From NCBI RefSeq assembly GCF_012726295.1, contig NZ_JABAOB010000001.1:62001-126000 (forward strand): a stretch of DNA of 64,000 nucleotides. The letters are read 5' to 3'. The position numbers were made by a program, and so were the translations under genes. Source of the stretch: Chitinophaga sp. Ak27 (GTDB lineage Bacteria > Bacteroidota > Bacteroidia > Chitinophagales > Chitinophagaceae). Shown piece after piece: positions 1 through 8,356 of the stretch. The number at the start of each line of letters is the position of its first letter. Positions within the stretch are counted from its first letter, which is position 1. The notes under the pieces are model-generated. The model was not told where the DNA came from. It saw only the letters and a list, made by a program, of their open reading frames with translations, and ran no database searches.

Positions 1-240
1 ATACTCAGGCATAAAAATACTTTTTTTGGCTGCTTAATTATATAACGTGGCTAATCTGTTGGGATACAGTGGTTAAATATAAGGTGTTTGTTTGATAAAA
101 TGTTAATTTGACAATTATTATTTTTTTTGCCCCATTTTCCTTCACCCGGTTTCAAGTTGTGTCGTCTTATCGTAGTGCCACTCAAAATAAGGCATGTAGG
201 TATTACCACGTTACAATTTACTGTCAACCAAACCAGGAAA

Positions 241-3200
241 ATGAAAAGAAGTATCCCGTTACTGAAAACTACCAGGCGATGTCTTGCCGGCAGGAGTTAC
301 TTTATGCTCACTTTTTTGCTCTTTCTTTCTGTCCTAACACGGGGCCAGCAACCAGTTTCCCCCGCCCCCACTGTTACCATCAAGGGGAGTAACATGACCC
401 TGGAAAGCATTTTCCAGGCCATTGAAAAGCAAACAGACTTCACTTTCTTTTACAGTGACGATCTGTTGAAACGCGAAGTGGTAGCCGGTCCGCTCGATTA
501 TACCCGGGCCAGGGTAACCACGGTACTGAACGATATCCTAAAAGAAAAAAGCTTATCGTATGAACTGAAAAAGAAGGTGATCTTAATCAAGCGGGTAGAA
601 AAAACAGCCGCTGAAAGCAAGGCGGCCGGCATAAAACTGCGTGGAGCGCCCACCGAACACCTGGTATCCGGAGTGGTACTGTCGGATGATAAAACACCGC
701 TGCCCATGGCTACTGTAATGCTGAAAGGCACTACCACAGGGACTAAAACAGACCAGGACGGCCATTTTACCCTGAAGCTGTCTAACGACAACAGCATATT
801 AGTTGTACAATATGTGGGGTATATTTCCCGGGAAGTCCCTGTAAAAAGCGGGATCAATGCCTACGAAATATCTTTGTCGGCCAAAGACAACACTATCAAA
901 GACGTAGTAGTGGTGGCCTATGGTACCCAGAAAAAAATCAGCATGGTCAGCTCCATCACGTCAATTGAGCCGAAAGAACTCAAGGGGCCTACCGGCAACC
1001 TCACCACCATGATGGCCGGTAGAATTCCCGGCGTGATCTCCTACCAGCGTAGTGGGGAGCCGGGCGCCGACAATGCCCAGTTCTTCGTCAGGGGCGTGGG
1101 TACCTTCGGAGCAGGAAAAGTAGATCCGCTGATCCTGATCGACAACATCGAATCTTCTTCCAGGGATCTCGCCCGCCTGCAACCCGATGATATTGCCGGC
1201 TTTTCGGTATTGAAAGATGCGACTGCTTCCTCCCTTTATGGCGCCAGGGGTGCTAACGGCGTGATACTCGTTACTACCAAAACAGGTAACCTGGGGAAAA
1301 TGCGGTTCAACTTCCGCGCAGAAAGTTCCAACTCTGCCAACACTCAGAACTTCAAGCTGGCCGATAACATCACCTATATGAAATTGGCCAACGAAGCTGT
1401 ATTGACCCGTAATCCACTGGGCGTACTTCCCTATTCCCAAAATAAAATTGACCACACCGCCGCAGGCGACGATCCGCTGCTGTACCCCAACAACAACTGG
1501 ATACAACAGCTCATTAAAGACAACACCAATAACCAACGATATAACATTAATGCCAGCGGAGGATCTGAGCGGGCCAAATACTACCTGGCTATGACCTATA
1601 ATATCGATAACGGTATATTGAAGGAAAATCCGCTCAATAATTTCAGCAATAACATTAAACTGCGCTCCTATTCTATCCTGTCTAACGTCACTTTAAACCT
1701 TACCAAATCTACCGAAGCACTGGTGAGCCTTAAAGGTCAGTTCGACGATTATAATGGTCCCATCGGCGGCGGCGCACGCACCTTTTACAACGCCATCTGG
1801 AGCAATCCTGTGGCATTTCCGGCGGTATATCCTGCAGAACTCATGCCCTATGCCAAACATCCATTGTTTGGTAATGCGCTCATTCCCGGTGGCGGAGGAC
1901 TGTACGTAAATCCTTACGCCCAATCTATTTCCGGCTTCCAGGCTTCCAACAACAGCACCCTCACGGCCCAACTGAGTTTAAGGCAAAACCTGGAATCGCT
2001 TACGCCGGGCCTCTCCGCCAGGATGATGGCCTATACTACACGGTATGCCGATTTTGCGGTATCCCGTCAATACAGCCCTTATTATTATCAAACCAATGCC
2101 ATAGATGGTAAATTCACCGGCTTAAGCCTCATCAACGATGGCGCCGTAGGCAGTATAGGCCCTACTCCCACCGAGTACCTCACCTATTCGCCCGGTGATA
2201 AAAACGTAAACACCACTACTTACGTAGAAGCAGCTGTAAACTACTCGAGGATATTTAATGAAAAACATGCTGTAGGCGGTATGTTGATCGGTACCATCCG
2301 CAATTTTCTTACCGGCAACGCGCCTTCCCTGCAGCTGTCACTGCCCGCCAGGAACCAGGGCGTATCCGGAAGGTTTACCTATGGTTACGACAACCGTTAC
2401 CTGTTTGAATTCAACTTCGGCTATAATGGATCTGAAAGATTTGCTGCCAATCACCGGTTTGGATTCTTCCCTTCCATAGGTGGCGGATGGATTGCATCGA
2501 ATGAAAAATTCTTTCAGCCGCTGGCTAAAACTATTGACCAGCTAAAGTTCCGCTTTACCTATGGCCTCGTGGGTAACGACCAGATTGGTAATGCCAACGA
2601 CCGTTTTTTCTACCTGTCGAACGTAAAACTGGATGCTGCCAACGCCGGATATTTCGGTACCAATTTTAATTATAGCCGGCCTACCGTGGGCATCAGCCGG
2701 TATGAAAACAGGAATATTACCTGGGAGATGTCTAAACAAACCAACATCGGGATGGACTTAACCATCTTCAAAAACCTCACCTTAACCGTAGATGCATATG
2801 AACAACAGCGCAGCAATATTCTGATGGTAAGAAGTACGGTGCCAACTTCCATGGGATTGAGGGCCGACATTTCCTCCAATGCGGGTAAGGCTACCAGTAG
2901 GGGGGTAGATCTGATAATCGACTATCGTAAAACATTTAACAACTCCCTGTGGATACAGGGTCGCGGCACCTTTACCTACGCCAAAAGCAAACTATTGGTG
3001 AATGAAGAGCCACAGTACGCCGACAATAACCGCAACTTGTCGAAGGTAGGCAACTCACTGGGACAGATATACGGGCTGATCGCAGAAAAGCTGTTTGTAG
3101 ACCAGGCTGAAGTAAACAACTCCCCTATGCAATATGGAAATATTATGGCGGGAGATATTAAATACCGGGACATTAATGGCGACGGGAAAATTACCAATGC

Positions 3201-3720
3201 CGATTACGTCCCTATCGGTCACCCCTATACGCCGGAAATCATATATGGCTTCGGCTTCTCTATCGGGTATAAAAACTTCGACCTGAGCACCTTTTTCCAG
3301 GGCTCTGCGCGGTCTTCTTTCATTATCAATTCCGCCAACACTACGCCGTTTTACCTGAATGGCGGTAACCAGAACGGCTTGCTGCAGGCCATTGCCGACA
3401 GTCACTGGTCAGAAGATAACCGCAACTCCTACGCGTTCTGGCCCCGGCTGAACACCATTATCTCGGAAAACAACAGTCAAACCTCCACCTGGTGGTTAAG
3501 AGACGGTTCCTTTCTCCGTATGAAATCGGCCGAAATCGGTTATAACCTCACCGGCAACCTGTTAAAAAAATTACGCCTGACCAGCGGCCGTATTTATGCG
3601 AATGGGCTGAATCTCTTTAAGATCAGCGCTTTTAATTTATGGGACCCTGAAATGGGGGATTCCGGCCTGGGATATCCTGTTCAGAAGGTATATAACCTGG
3701 GAGTAATGGTAGGTTTTTAA
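241..3720 (+). CDS. SusC/RagA-family TonB-dependent outer membrane receptor with STN domain
   Basis: This is the outer-membrane TonB-dependent importer of a Sus-like pair, expected to take up a glycan or oligomer with its SusD partner. With the ATG at 241 it is 1159 residues. The frame stays open upstream to 127, but the ATG at 241 begins a basic stretch followed by a signal peptide ending near TRGQQ. An STN domain follows (AIEKQTDFTFFYSDDLL), then a carboxypeptidase-regulatory-like beta-sandwich (SGVVLSDDKTPLPMATVMLK), then a plug domain with the SusC signature LYGARGANGVILVTTKTG at about residue 335-352, then a long beta-barrel ending in the aromatic residue Phe. The SusD gene starts 24 bp downstream. 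STN domains usually contact FecR-type anti-sigma factors, but no sigma/FecR pair adjoins this receptor. The substrate cannot be read from sequence. Confidence 0.95.
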   Translation: MKRSIPLLKTTRRCLAGRSYFMLTFLLFLSVLTRGQQPVSPAPTVTIKGSNMTLESIFQAIEKQTDFTFFYSDDLLKREVVAGPLDYTRARVTTVLNDILKEKSLSYELKKKVILIKRVEKTAAESKAAGIKLRGAPTEHLVSGVVLSDDKTPLPMATVMLKGTTTGTKTDQDGHFTLKLSNDNSILVVQYVGYISREVPVKSGINAYEISLSAKDNTIKDVVVVAYGTQKKISMVSSITSIEPKELKGPTGNLTTMMAGRIPGVISYQRSGEPGADNAQFFVRGVGTFGAGKVDPLILIDNIESSSRDLARLQPDDIAGFSVLKDATASSLYGARGANGVILVTTKTGNLGKMRFNFRAESSNSANTQNFKLADNITYMKLANEAVLTRNPLGVLPYSQNKIDHTAAGDDPLLYPNNNWIQQLIKDNTNNQRYNINASGGSERAKYYLAMTYNIDNGILKENPLNNFSNNIKLRSYSILSNVTLNLTKSTEALVSLKGQFDDYNGPIGGGARTFYNAIWSNPVAFPAVYPAELMPYAKHPLFGNALIPGGGGLYVNPYAQSISGFQASNNSTLTAQLSLRQNLESLTPGLSARMMAYTTRYADFAVSRQYSPYYYQTNAIDGKFTGLSLINDGAVGSIGPTPTEYLTYSPGDKNVNTTTYVEAAVNYSRIFNEKHAVGGMLIGTIRNFLTGNAPSLQLSLPARNQGVSGRFTYGYDNRYLFEFNFGYNGSERFAANHRFGFFPSIGGGWIASNEKFFQPLAKTIDQLKFRFTYGLVGNDQIGNANDRFFYLSNVKLDAANAGYFGTNFNYSRPTVGISRYENRNITWEMSKQTNIGMDLTIFKNLTLTVDAYEQQRSNILMVRSTVPTSMGLRADISSNAGKATSRGVDLIIDYRKTFNNSLWIQGRGTFTYAKSKLLVNEEPQYADNNRNLSKVGNSLGQIYGLIAEKLFVDQAEVNNSPMQYGNIMAGDIKYRDINGDGKITNADYVPIGHPYTPEIIYGFGFSIGYKNFDLSTFFQGSARSSFIINSANTTPFYLNGGNQNGLLQAIADSHWSEDNRNSYAFWPRLNTIISENNSQTSTWWLRDGSFLRMKSAEIGYNLTGNLLKKLRLTSGRIYANGLNLFKISAFNLWDPEMGDSGLGYPVQKVYNLGVMVGF

Positions 3721-3744
3721 CATTCAAAACAAAGACTGACGCAC

Positions 3745-5688
3745 ATGAACAAACATATCAACTTACATAGCACCGGCAAATATCTCTTCCTTTGCTCGCT
3801 GGGTGCCCTGCTATCGGTAATGTCCTGTAAAAAGGCATTCCTGGATGTAGTACCCGACAACATCGCCACCATCGACAATGCCTTTACGTCCAGAGCAGAA
3901 GCAGAAAAATACCTGTTCACCTGCTATTCCTATATGCCCGTCAACTACGATCCCACCTATAACGTAGGCCTTTCTGCCAGCGATGAGGTGTTTGTACTGG
4001 ATCCAACCAATAATATACGTTCTACCAATGTATTGCGGTTGGATTATGGAGATCAAAATACTTCAGATCCTATTGCCAACTACATGACCGGCAACAGGGA
4101 TGGCGTGGCCTGCTACCAGGCTATCAGGGATTGTAACATCTTCCTGGAAAATGTAGGCAACCCTGGCAAGGTGGCAGATCTCGACATAGATACCCGTACC
4201 CGCTGGATCGCAGAGGCCAAATTTCTCAAAGCCTATTATCATTTCCTGATGTTCCGCGCTTACGGACCTATTGCCATCATCGATAAAAACCTGCCGATCA
4301 GCGCACCGATCAACGACATGTACATCAAGCGCCAGCCGGTAGATTCTGTAGTGAGCTATATCAGCCACCTCCTCGATGATGCGGCCACCAACCTCCCGGT
4401 AAGCATTACCAATGTTTCATCGGAGCTGGGACGTATTACCAAACCTGCGGCCCTAAGCCTGAAAGCCAAATTGCTCGTAACAGCCGCCAGCCCGCTGTTT
4501 AACGGCAACTCCGATTTCGGGTCACTCAAAAGCAAAGATGGCGTACCGTTGTTCAATACCGCCTTCAGTGCCGCCAAATGGCAGCTGGCAGCCGATGCCT
4601 GTAAAGCCGCTATCGACCTGAGCGAGGCACAAGGTATTAAGCTTTACGTATTCCCCCAACAAACCGTACCTCTCAGCGCCACCACGATGACGCAAATGAG
4701 TATACGCAATTCCATGAGCGAGCCATGGAACAGTGAGCTGGTATGGGGCTCTACCAGCGGCGTTAGCTGGGGATGTACTTTCCTGCAACGTTGCGGCATC
4801 GGTCAGTTCGACTTTGCCAACGCAGTAGCCTCCAAAACCGGGGGCCACCCATTGCTGGGACCCACCATCAAAATGGCCAAAATGTTTTATACCAGCAACG
4901 GCGTACCGATTGATGAAGATAAAACCCTTGACTTTTCCAACATCGCAGCTTTGCGCATAGCCACCCATGCAGAAAGATTCAATATCCGCGAAGGAGAAAC
5001 CACCGCCCGCCTGAATTTTGACCGGGAGCCCCGCTACTATGCCGACCTGGGATTTGACCGCGGCGTATGGTACATGGCCAACAGCCCCTCCAAAAGCGAT
5101 GAAAACACCTTCTGGCTGATGGCCCGCGGTAGTGAACTGAGTCAGTCTTCCCCCGTACCCATTGCCGGATTCTATATGAAAAAAGTAGTGAACTGGCATA
5201 TGGACTGGAACACCGTTACCTATCCTCCCTATCCTTATCCCGAAATACGGCTGGCCGACCTTTACCTCCTTTATGCCGAAGCACTCAACGAAGTACAGGG
5301 CCCCGGCGGAGATGTATATGATTACATGAACAGGATCAGGGCCCGGGCAGGATTGCAAAGCGTGCAAACATCCTGGACCACCTATAGCCGCAATCCTACT
5401 AAATACACCACCAAAGAAGGTATGCGTGCAATCATTCAACGGGAAAGAGCCATTGAGCTTTGCTTCGAAGGGCACCGTTACTGGGACCTGCTCCGCTGGA
5501 AAACAGCCGCACAGGAGCTGAGCGGCAATATCACCGGATGGGTAGTGAGTGGCAGAACCGCAGACTTGTATTACCGCGAAGTATCCTTTCTGTCCAGGCA
5601 TTTTGTTGCACCCCGCGATTATCTCTGGCCGATCAAAGAAAGCGACCTGTTAGCTAACCCTAACCTGGTACAAAATCCCAACTGGTAA
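3745..5688 (+). CDS. SusD/RagB-family surface nutrient-binding lipoprotein
   Basis: A 647-residue partner of the upstream SusC. The N-terminus carries a lipoprotein signal with lipobox VMSC followed by KKAFLDVVPDN, typical of SusD. SusD proteins are helical TPR-like lipoproteins that cap the SusC barrel on the cell surface and hand over ligand. The C-terminal region has the family motif pattern (RLADLYLLYAEALNEVQG, then RERAIELCFEGHRYWDLLRW), and the protein ends with the usual NPNLVQNPNW-type tail. It is longer than many SusD proteins (about 500-600 residues). It is co-transcribed with the receptor 24 bp upstream and with the DUF4959-type lipoprotein 40 bp downstream. Confidence 0.95.
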   Translation: MNKHINLHSTGKYLFLCSLGALLSVMSCKKAFLDVVPDNIATIDNAFTSRAEAEKYLFTCYSYMPVNYDPTYNVGLSASDEVFVLDPTNNIRSTNVLRLDYGDQNTSDPIANYMTGNRDGVACYQAIRDCNIFLENVGNPGKVADLDIDTRTRWIAEAKFLKAYYHFLMFRAYGPIAIIDKNLPISAPINDMYIKRQPVDSVVSYISHLLDDAATNLPVSITNVSSELGRITKPAALSLKAKLLVTAASPLFNGNSDFGSLKSKDGVPLFNTAFSAAKWQLAADACKAAIDLSEAQGIKLYVFPQQTVPLSATTMTQMSIRNSMSEPWNSELVWGSTSGVSWGCTFLQRCGIGQFDFANAVASKTGGHPLLGPTIKMAKMFYTSNGVPIDEDKTLDFSNIAALRIATHAERFNIREGETTARLNFDREPRYYADLGFDRGVWYMANSPSKSDENTFWLMARGSELSQSSPVPIAGFYMKKVVNWHMDWNTVTYPPYPYPEIRLADLYLLYAEALNEVQGPGGDVYDYMNRIRARAGLQSVQTSWTTYSRNPTKYTTKEGMRAIIQRERAIELCFEGHRYWDLLRWKTAAQELSGNITGWVVSGRTADLYYREVSFLSRHFVAPRDYLWPIKESDLLANPNLVQNPNW

Positions 5689-5728
5689 TGATGGATGGAG
5701 GATGTATTTATCACTAAAAAATTAAGTC

Positions 5729-6940
5729 GTGAAAACAAGAAAATTAGTCGCCCTACAATATATCACCTGCTTGTTGTTCCTGCTATTTGCCTGCAACAGG
5801 GAGGACCTGAATAAACCTGTTACCACGAACACCCATGCACCTGGCCTGGTAACTGGTATCAGCGTAAACAATCAAAATGGAAAGGCGGTGATCACCTATT
5901 CGCTGCCGTCAGATGCAGACCTTTCCTATATCAAAGCGGTATATGAAACTTCCCCGGGACATCCGGCAGAAGCCAAGGCTTCCCACTACGTAAATTCCAT
6001 CACCGTAGAGGGCTTCGGAGATACGCTGGCACATACCATTAAACTCTACTCCGTTAATGCCAGCGAAGTAGCGTCCGAACCAGTCGCCGTTACGGTGAAT
6101 CCTTTAACGCCGGCTATCAATCTGGCTTTCAGATCGCTGTCAGTGCAGGCTACCTTCGGTGGTTTCAATCTCACCTGTAATAACCCTACCCTGGAAAACC
6201 TGGCCATTATTCCGCTGGTAGACAGTGCCGGCAATGGCAAATGGGTACAGACAGCAGGTATGGACAACGTATACAGCAACGACCCGGTTATTAAAAGCGC
6301 CGTAAGGCAACAGCCGGCTGTGACCCGGCAATACGCCTTTGTGGTGCGTGACCGGTGGATGAATTTCTCCGATACGATGCGCGTTTCGCTCACACCATTG
6401 TTTGAGCAGATGCTGCCTAAGGCTGAATGGAGTAACTACGTGCTGCCTCAGGACGCAGGCATCCTCAATAATGGGGGGCGTACCGACGTACCTTACATCT
6501 ACGATGGCGACTTCCACCCCGGATGGCCACGCTGCCTCTTTACATTGGAGCAAGCCGGCAGTCCACAAACCGTTACGCTGGATCTGGGTAAAGCGCATAT
6601 CCTGAGCCGTATGCAGGTGAACCCCTATAAGGAGCTCGGCAACAACTACTACATAAGAGGTAATGTAAAAGATTTTGAGATATGGGCATCCAACAGTCCT
6701 AACCTGAATGGTAACCTGGATGGCACCTGGATCAAGCTTACCACCTGTCACGTGATAAAACCATCAGGATCGCCCTATGCCACGGAAACAGCGGCAGATC
6801 AGAAACTGGCGTATGACGGCTGGCAGTTTGACTTTCCGGCCGGACAAACCGCTTACCGTTATATCCGTATCAGGAGCTTATCAAACTGGCAGGGATCTTA
6901 CTTCATCAACATCGCTGAGTTTACCCTGTGGGGCAATTAG
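5729..6940 (+). CDS. DUF4959/DUF5000-type SusD-associated lipoprotein
   Basis: A 403-residue lipoprotein with a GTG start (GTGAAAACAAGA) and a lipobox FACNRE near residue 22. The N-terminal third resembles the DUF4959 fibronectin-like module (GLVTGISVNNQNGKAVITY, then PSDADLSYIKAVYE). A second Ig-like module follows. The last ~150 residues resemble DUF5000, a discoidin-like fold (TDVPYIYDGDFHPGWP, then QTVTLDLGKAHILSRMQ). Such proteins are encoded right after SusD in polysaccharide utilisation loci and are thought to be surface glycan-binding proteins analogous to SusE/SusF. The gene lies 40 bp after SusD and 19 bp before the next lipoprotein, so it is part of the same operon. The ligand is unknown. 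Confidence 0.85.
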   Translation: MKTRKLVALQYITCLLFLLFACNREDLNKPVTTNTHAPGLVTGISVNNQNGKAVITYSLPSDADLSYIKAVYETSPGHPAEAKASHYVNSITVEGFGDTLAHTIKLYSVNASEVASEPVAVTVNPLTPAINLAFRSLSVQATFGGFNLTCNNPTLENLAIIPLVDSAGNGKWVQTAGMDNVYSNDPVIKSAVRQQPAVTRQYAFVVRDRWMNFSDTMRVSLTPLFEQMLPKAEWSNYVLPQDAGILNNGGRTDVPYIYDGDFHPGWPRCLFTLEQAGSPQTVTLDLGKAHILSRMQVNPYKELGNNYYIRGNVKDFEIWASNSPNLNGNLDGTWIKLTTCHVIKPSGSPYATETAADQKLAYDGWQFDFPAGQTAYRYIRIRSLSNWQGSYFINIAEFTLWGN

Positions 6941-6959
6941 TCATACAAACCTTACGTAC

Positions 6960-8153
6960 ATGAAACAACATACCTACATATGGATATTACTGGTACTGGC
7001 TGTCAGTGCCTGCACCAAAATGGACGCCTACCGGGATAAATACATGGCCGGCGGAGCGATTACCTATCCCGGCAAGATGGACTCTGTACAGGCCTTTTCC
7101 GGGAAGAGCCGGGTCCTGATAACCGGGCTGTTTACTTCCGATCCTAAAATCACCAAATACCGCGTGTTCTGGAACAGCCGCCAGGACTCCACTGAAATTG
7201 CGGTAAAAAGGAGCCCTGGCGTAGACACCGCCCGGGTCTTTATTCCTGGCTTGCCGGAAGGGCTGATGAATTTTGAGATACGGACTTACGATAGCCTGGG
7301 AAATGTATCTATCCCTGTAAATACCGCTGCTAACGTATATGGCGAATTGTATGCTTCTGCGCTGATCAACCGGGGTATTACCAATACCGCCATACAGAAC
7401 GATGGCTCTGCGCTGATTAACTGGGTAGATGTAAATGCCGACGCCGGCATTGTAAATGTACAGATCAGGTATACCGATAATGCCGGGGCGCCGCATGATA
7501 CAATCATACCAGCTGTGCAAACAAATTTTTCTACGGTATTACCCAACTTTAAACCGGGTAATGGCATCAGCTACCGTACCGCTTATCTGCCCAATCCTAC
7601 TGCGATTGATACCTTTTACGTGGACTTCAGCAACCACCCCATTAAGGCCGATGTAACCAGCTTATACCTGGGTAATACCGGGCCATTTGTACGCGCTACT
7701 TTCGATGGCGGCAGATGGGGTACCCTGGCGGCGCCCTGGATCACGACACCTAATGTGATCAATCACTCCGGGTATGGGGGATATGCGTCTGATGCCGGCG
7801 GCGTGCTGGTAATGGAATCCGGCTGGAGCGGTACTGCCAATATTATCAATGGGAAAATATACCAGACCGTTACCTTACCTGCAGGAAATTATATTTTCGT
7901 TGTGAATACCTACACTGAGGCCCTCGACCCGGTATACGTAGTAGCTGCTGCCGGCAGTACCTTACCCGATATCGCCGATCTGGCCAATGCCGCCGGGGTG
8001 GCGGCTTTCCCTACCTCCAGGTATGTAAACGCCACGATTGAATGCCCGTTCAGCATCAGCCAAACTACCCAGGTATCGCTGGGACTACTGGCCACGATGA
8101 CCTCCGGCAACCAATACTGGCGGGTACCTTCCGTGAAGCTGATTAAAAACTAG
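6960..8153 (+). CDS. DUF4998-domain lipoprotein, SusD-associated
   Basis: A 397-residue lipoprotein. The frame is open further upstream, overlapping the previous gene, but the ATG at 6960 begins a clean lipoprotein signal (MKQHTYIWILLVLAVSAC). After the Cys the YPGKMDSVQAFSGKSRVLI stretch and the ITKYRVFWNSRQDS pattern match DUF4998, a module nearly always found beside DUF4959 proteins in SusC/D operons. The C-terminal ~200 residues look like a beta-sandwich with a jelly-roll character (TAPYVRATFDGG-like pattern around residue 240, and YVNATIECPFSISQTTQVSLG near the end), possibly carbohydrate binding. It is the last gene of the operon and is followed 26 bp later by a strong intrinsic terminator. 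The binding role is inferred. Confidence 0.82.
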   Translation: MKQHTYIWILLVLAVSACTKMDAYRDKYMAGGAITYPGKMDSVQAFSGKSRVLITGLFTSDPKITKYRVFWNSRQDSTEIAVKRSPGVDTARVFIPGLPEGLMNFEIRTYDSLGNVSIPVNTAANVYGELYASALINRGITNTAIQNDGSALINWVDVNADAGIVNVQIRYTDNAGAPHDTIIPAVQTNFSTVLPNFKPGNGISYRTAYLPNPTAIDTFYVDFSNHPIKADVTSLYLGNTGPFVRATFDGGRWGTLAAPWITTPNVINHSGYGGYASDAGGVLVMESGWSGTANIINGKIYQTVTLPAGNYIFVVNTYTEALDPVYVVAAAGSTLPDIADLANAAGVAAFPTSRYVNATIECPFSISQTTQVSLGLLATMTSGNQYWRVPSVKLIKN

Positions 8154-8179
8154 CCCAGTCCTGTATTTAACCTAGCCAG

Positions 8180-8214
8180 GCTGTCTCAAAAGCAATTTTG
8201 AGGCAGCTTTTTTT
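8180..8214 (+). terminator. Intrinsic terminator of the SusC/D operon
   Basis: A 12-bp stem (8180-8191 with 8196-8207, one G-U pair), a GCAA tetraloop, then seven T residues. It closes the operon ending at 8153. Confidence 0.9.
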
Positions 8215-8225
8215 ATAGTTGCCGT

Positions 8226-8250
8226 GTACAAAAGCGGACAGCTTTTGTAC
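8226..8250. promoter_or_regulatory. Perfect 10-bp inverted repeat upstream of the FtsX permease
   Basis: GTACAAAAGC (8226-8235), spacer GGACA, GCTTTTGTAC (8241-8250). It has no T-tract after it and lies about 75-90 bp upstream of a sigma-54-like -24/-12 element, the usual distance for an upstream activating sequence. CGGACA occurs at 8235-8240 and again at 8257-8262. The regulator is unknown. Confidence 0.5.
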
Positions 8251-8314
8251 CGAAAACGGACAAATGTCTTCTCTCTATCTCCCTATCCCCCCGCCCATCC
8301 ACGCTATTCCTATC

Positions 8315-8329
8315 TGGCACTATCTTCGC
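8315..8329 (+). promoter_or_regulatory. Sigma-54-like -24/-12 promoter for the FtsX permease
   Basis: TGGCAC (8315-8320), five bases, then TCGC (8326-8329). The invariant GG (8316-8317) and GC (8328-8329) are exactly 10 bp apart. One base differs from the TGGCAC-N5-TTGC consensus. The predicted transcript start near 8341 lies about 16 bp before the ATG at 8357. Confidence 0.55.
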
Positions 8330-8356
8330 GCCCTCGTTTCGCAATAACTACCCGCT

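Noticed and set aside
1..240. Promoter of the first SusC gene
   Set aside because: Several TTTG words occur in this AT-rich stretch, but none pair as a -33/-7 set with proper spacing, so I do not mark one. No gene is supported in these 240 bases.
4522..5601. 359-codon open frame on the minus strand
   Set aside because: It lies wholly inside the SusD gene on the other strand, whose product has clear family motifs. The antisense translation has no signal, motif or neighbour support.
8180..8214. Possible insertion-sequence end (GCTGTCTCAAAA)
   Set aside because: This motif occurs at ends of some elements, but here it forms a complete hairpin with a T-run right after an operon, and there is no transposase or second end. 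It is a terminator.
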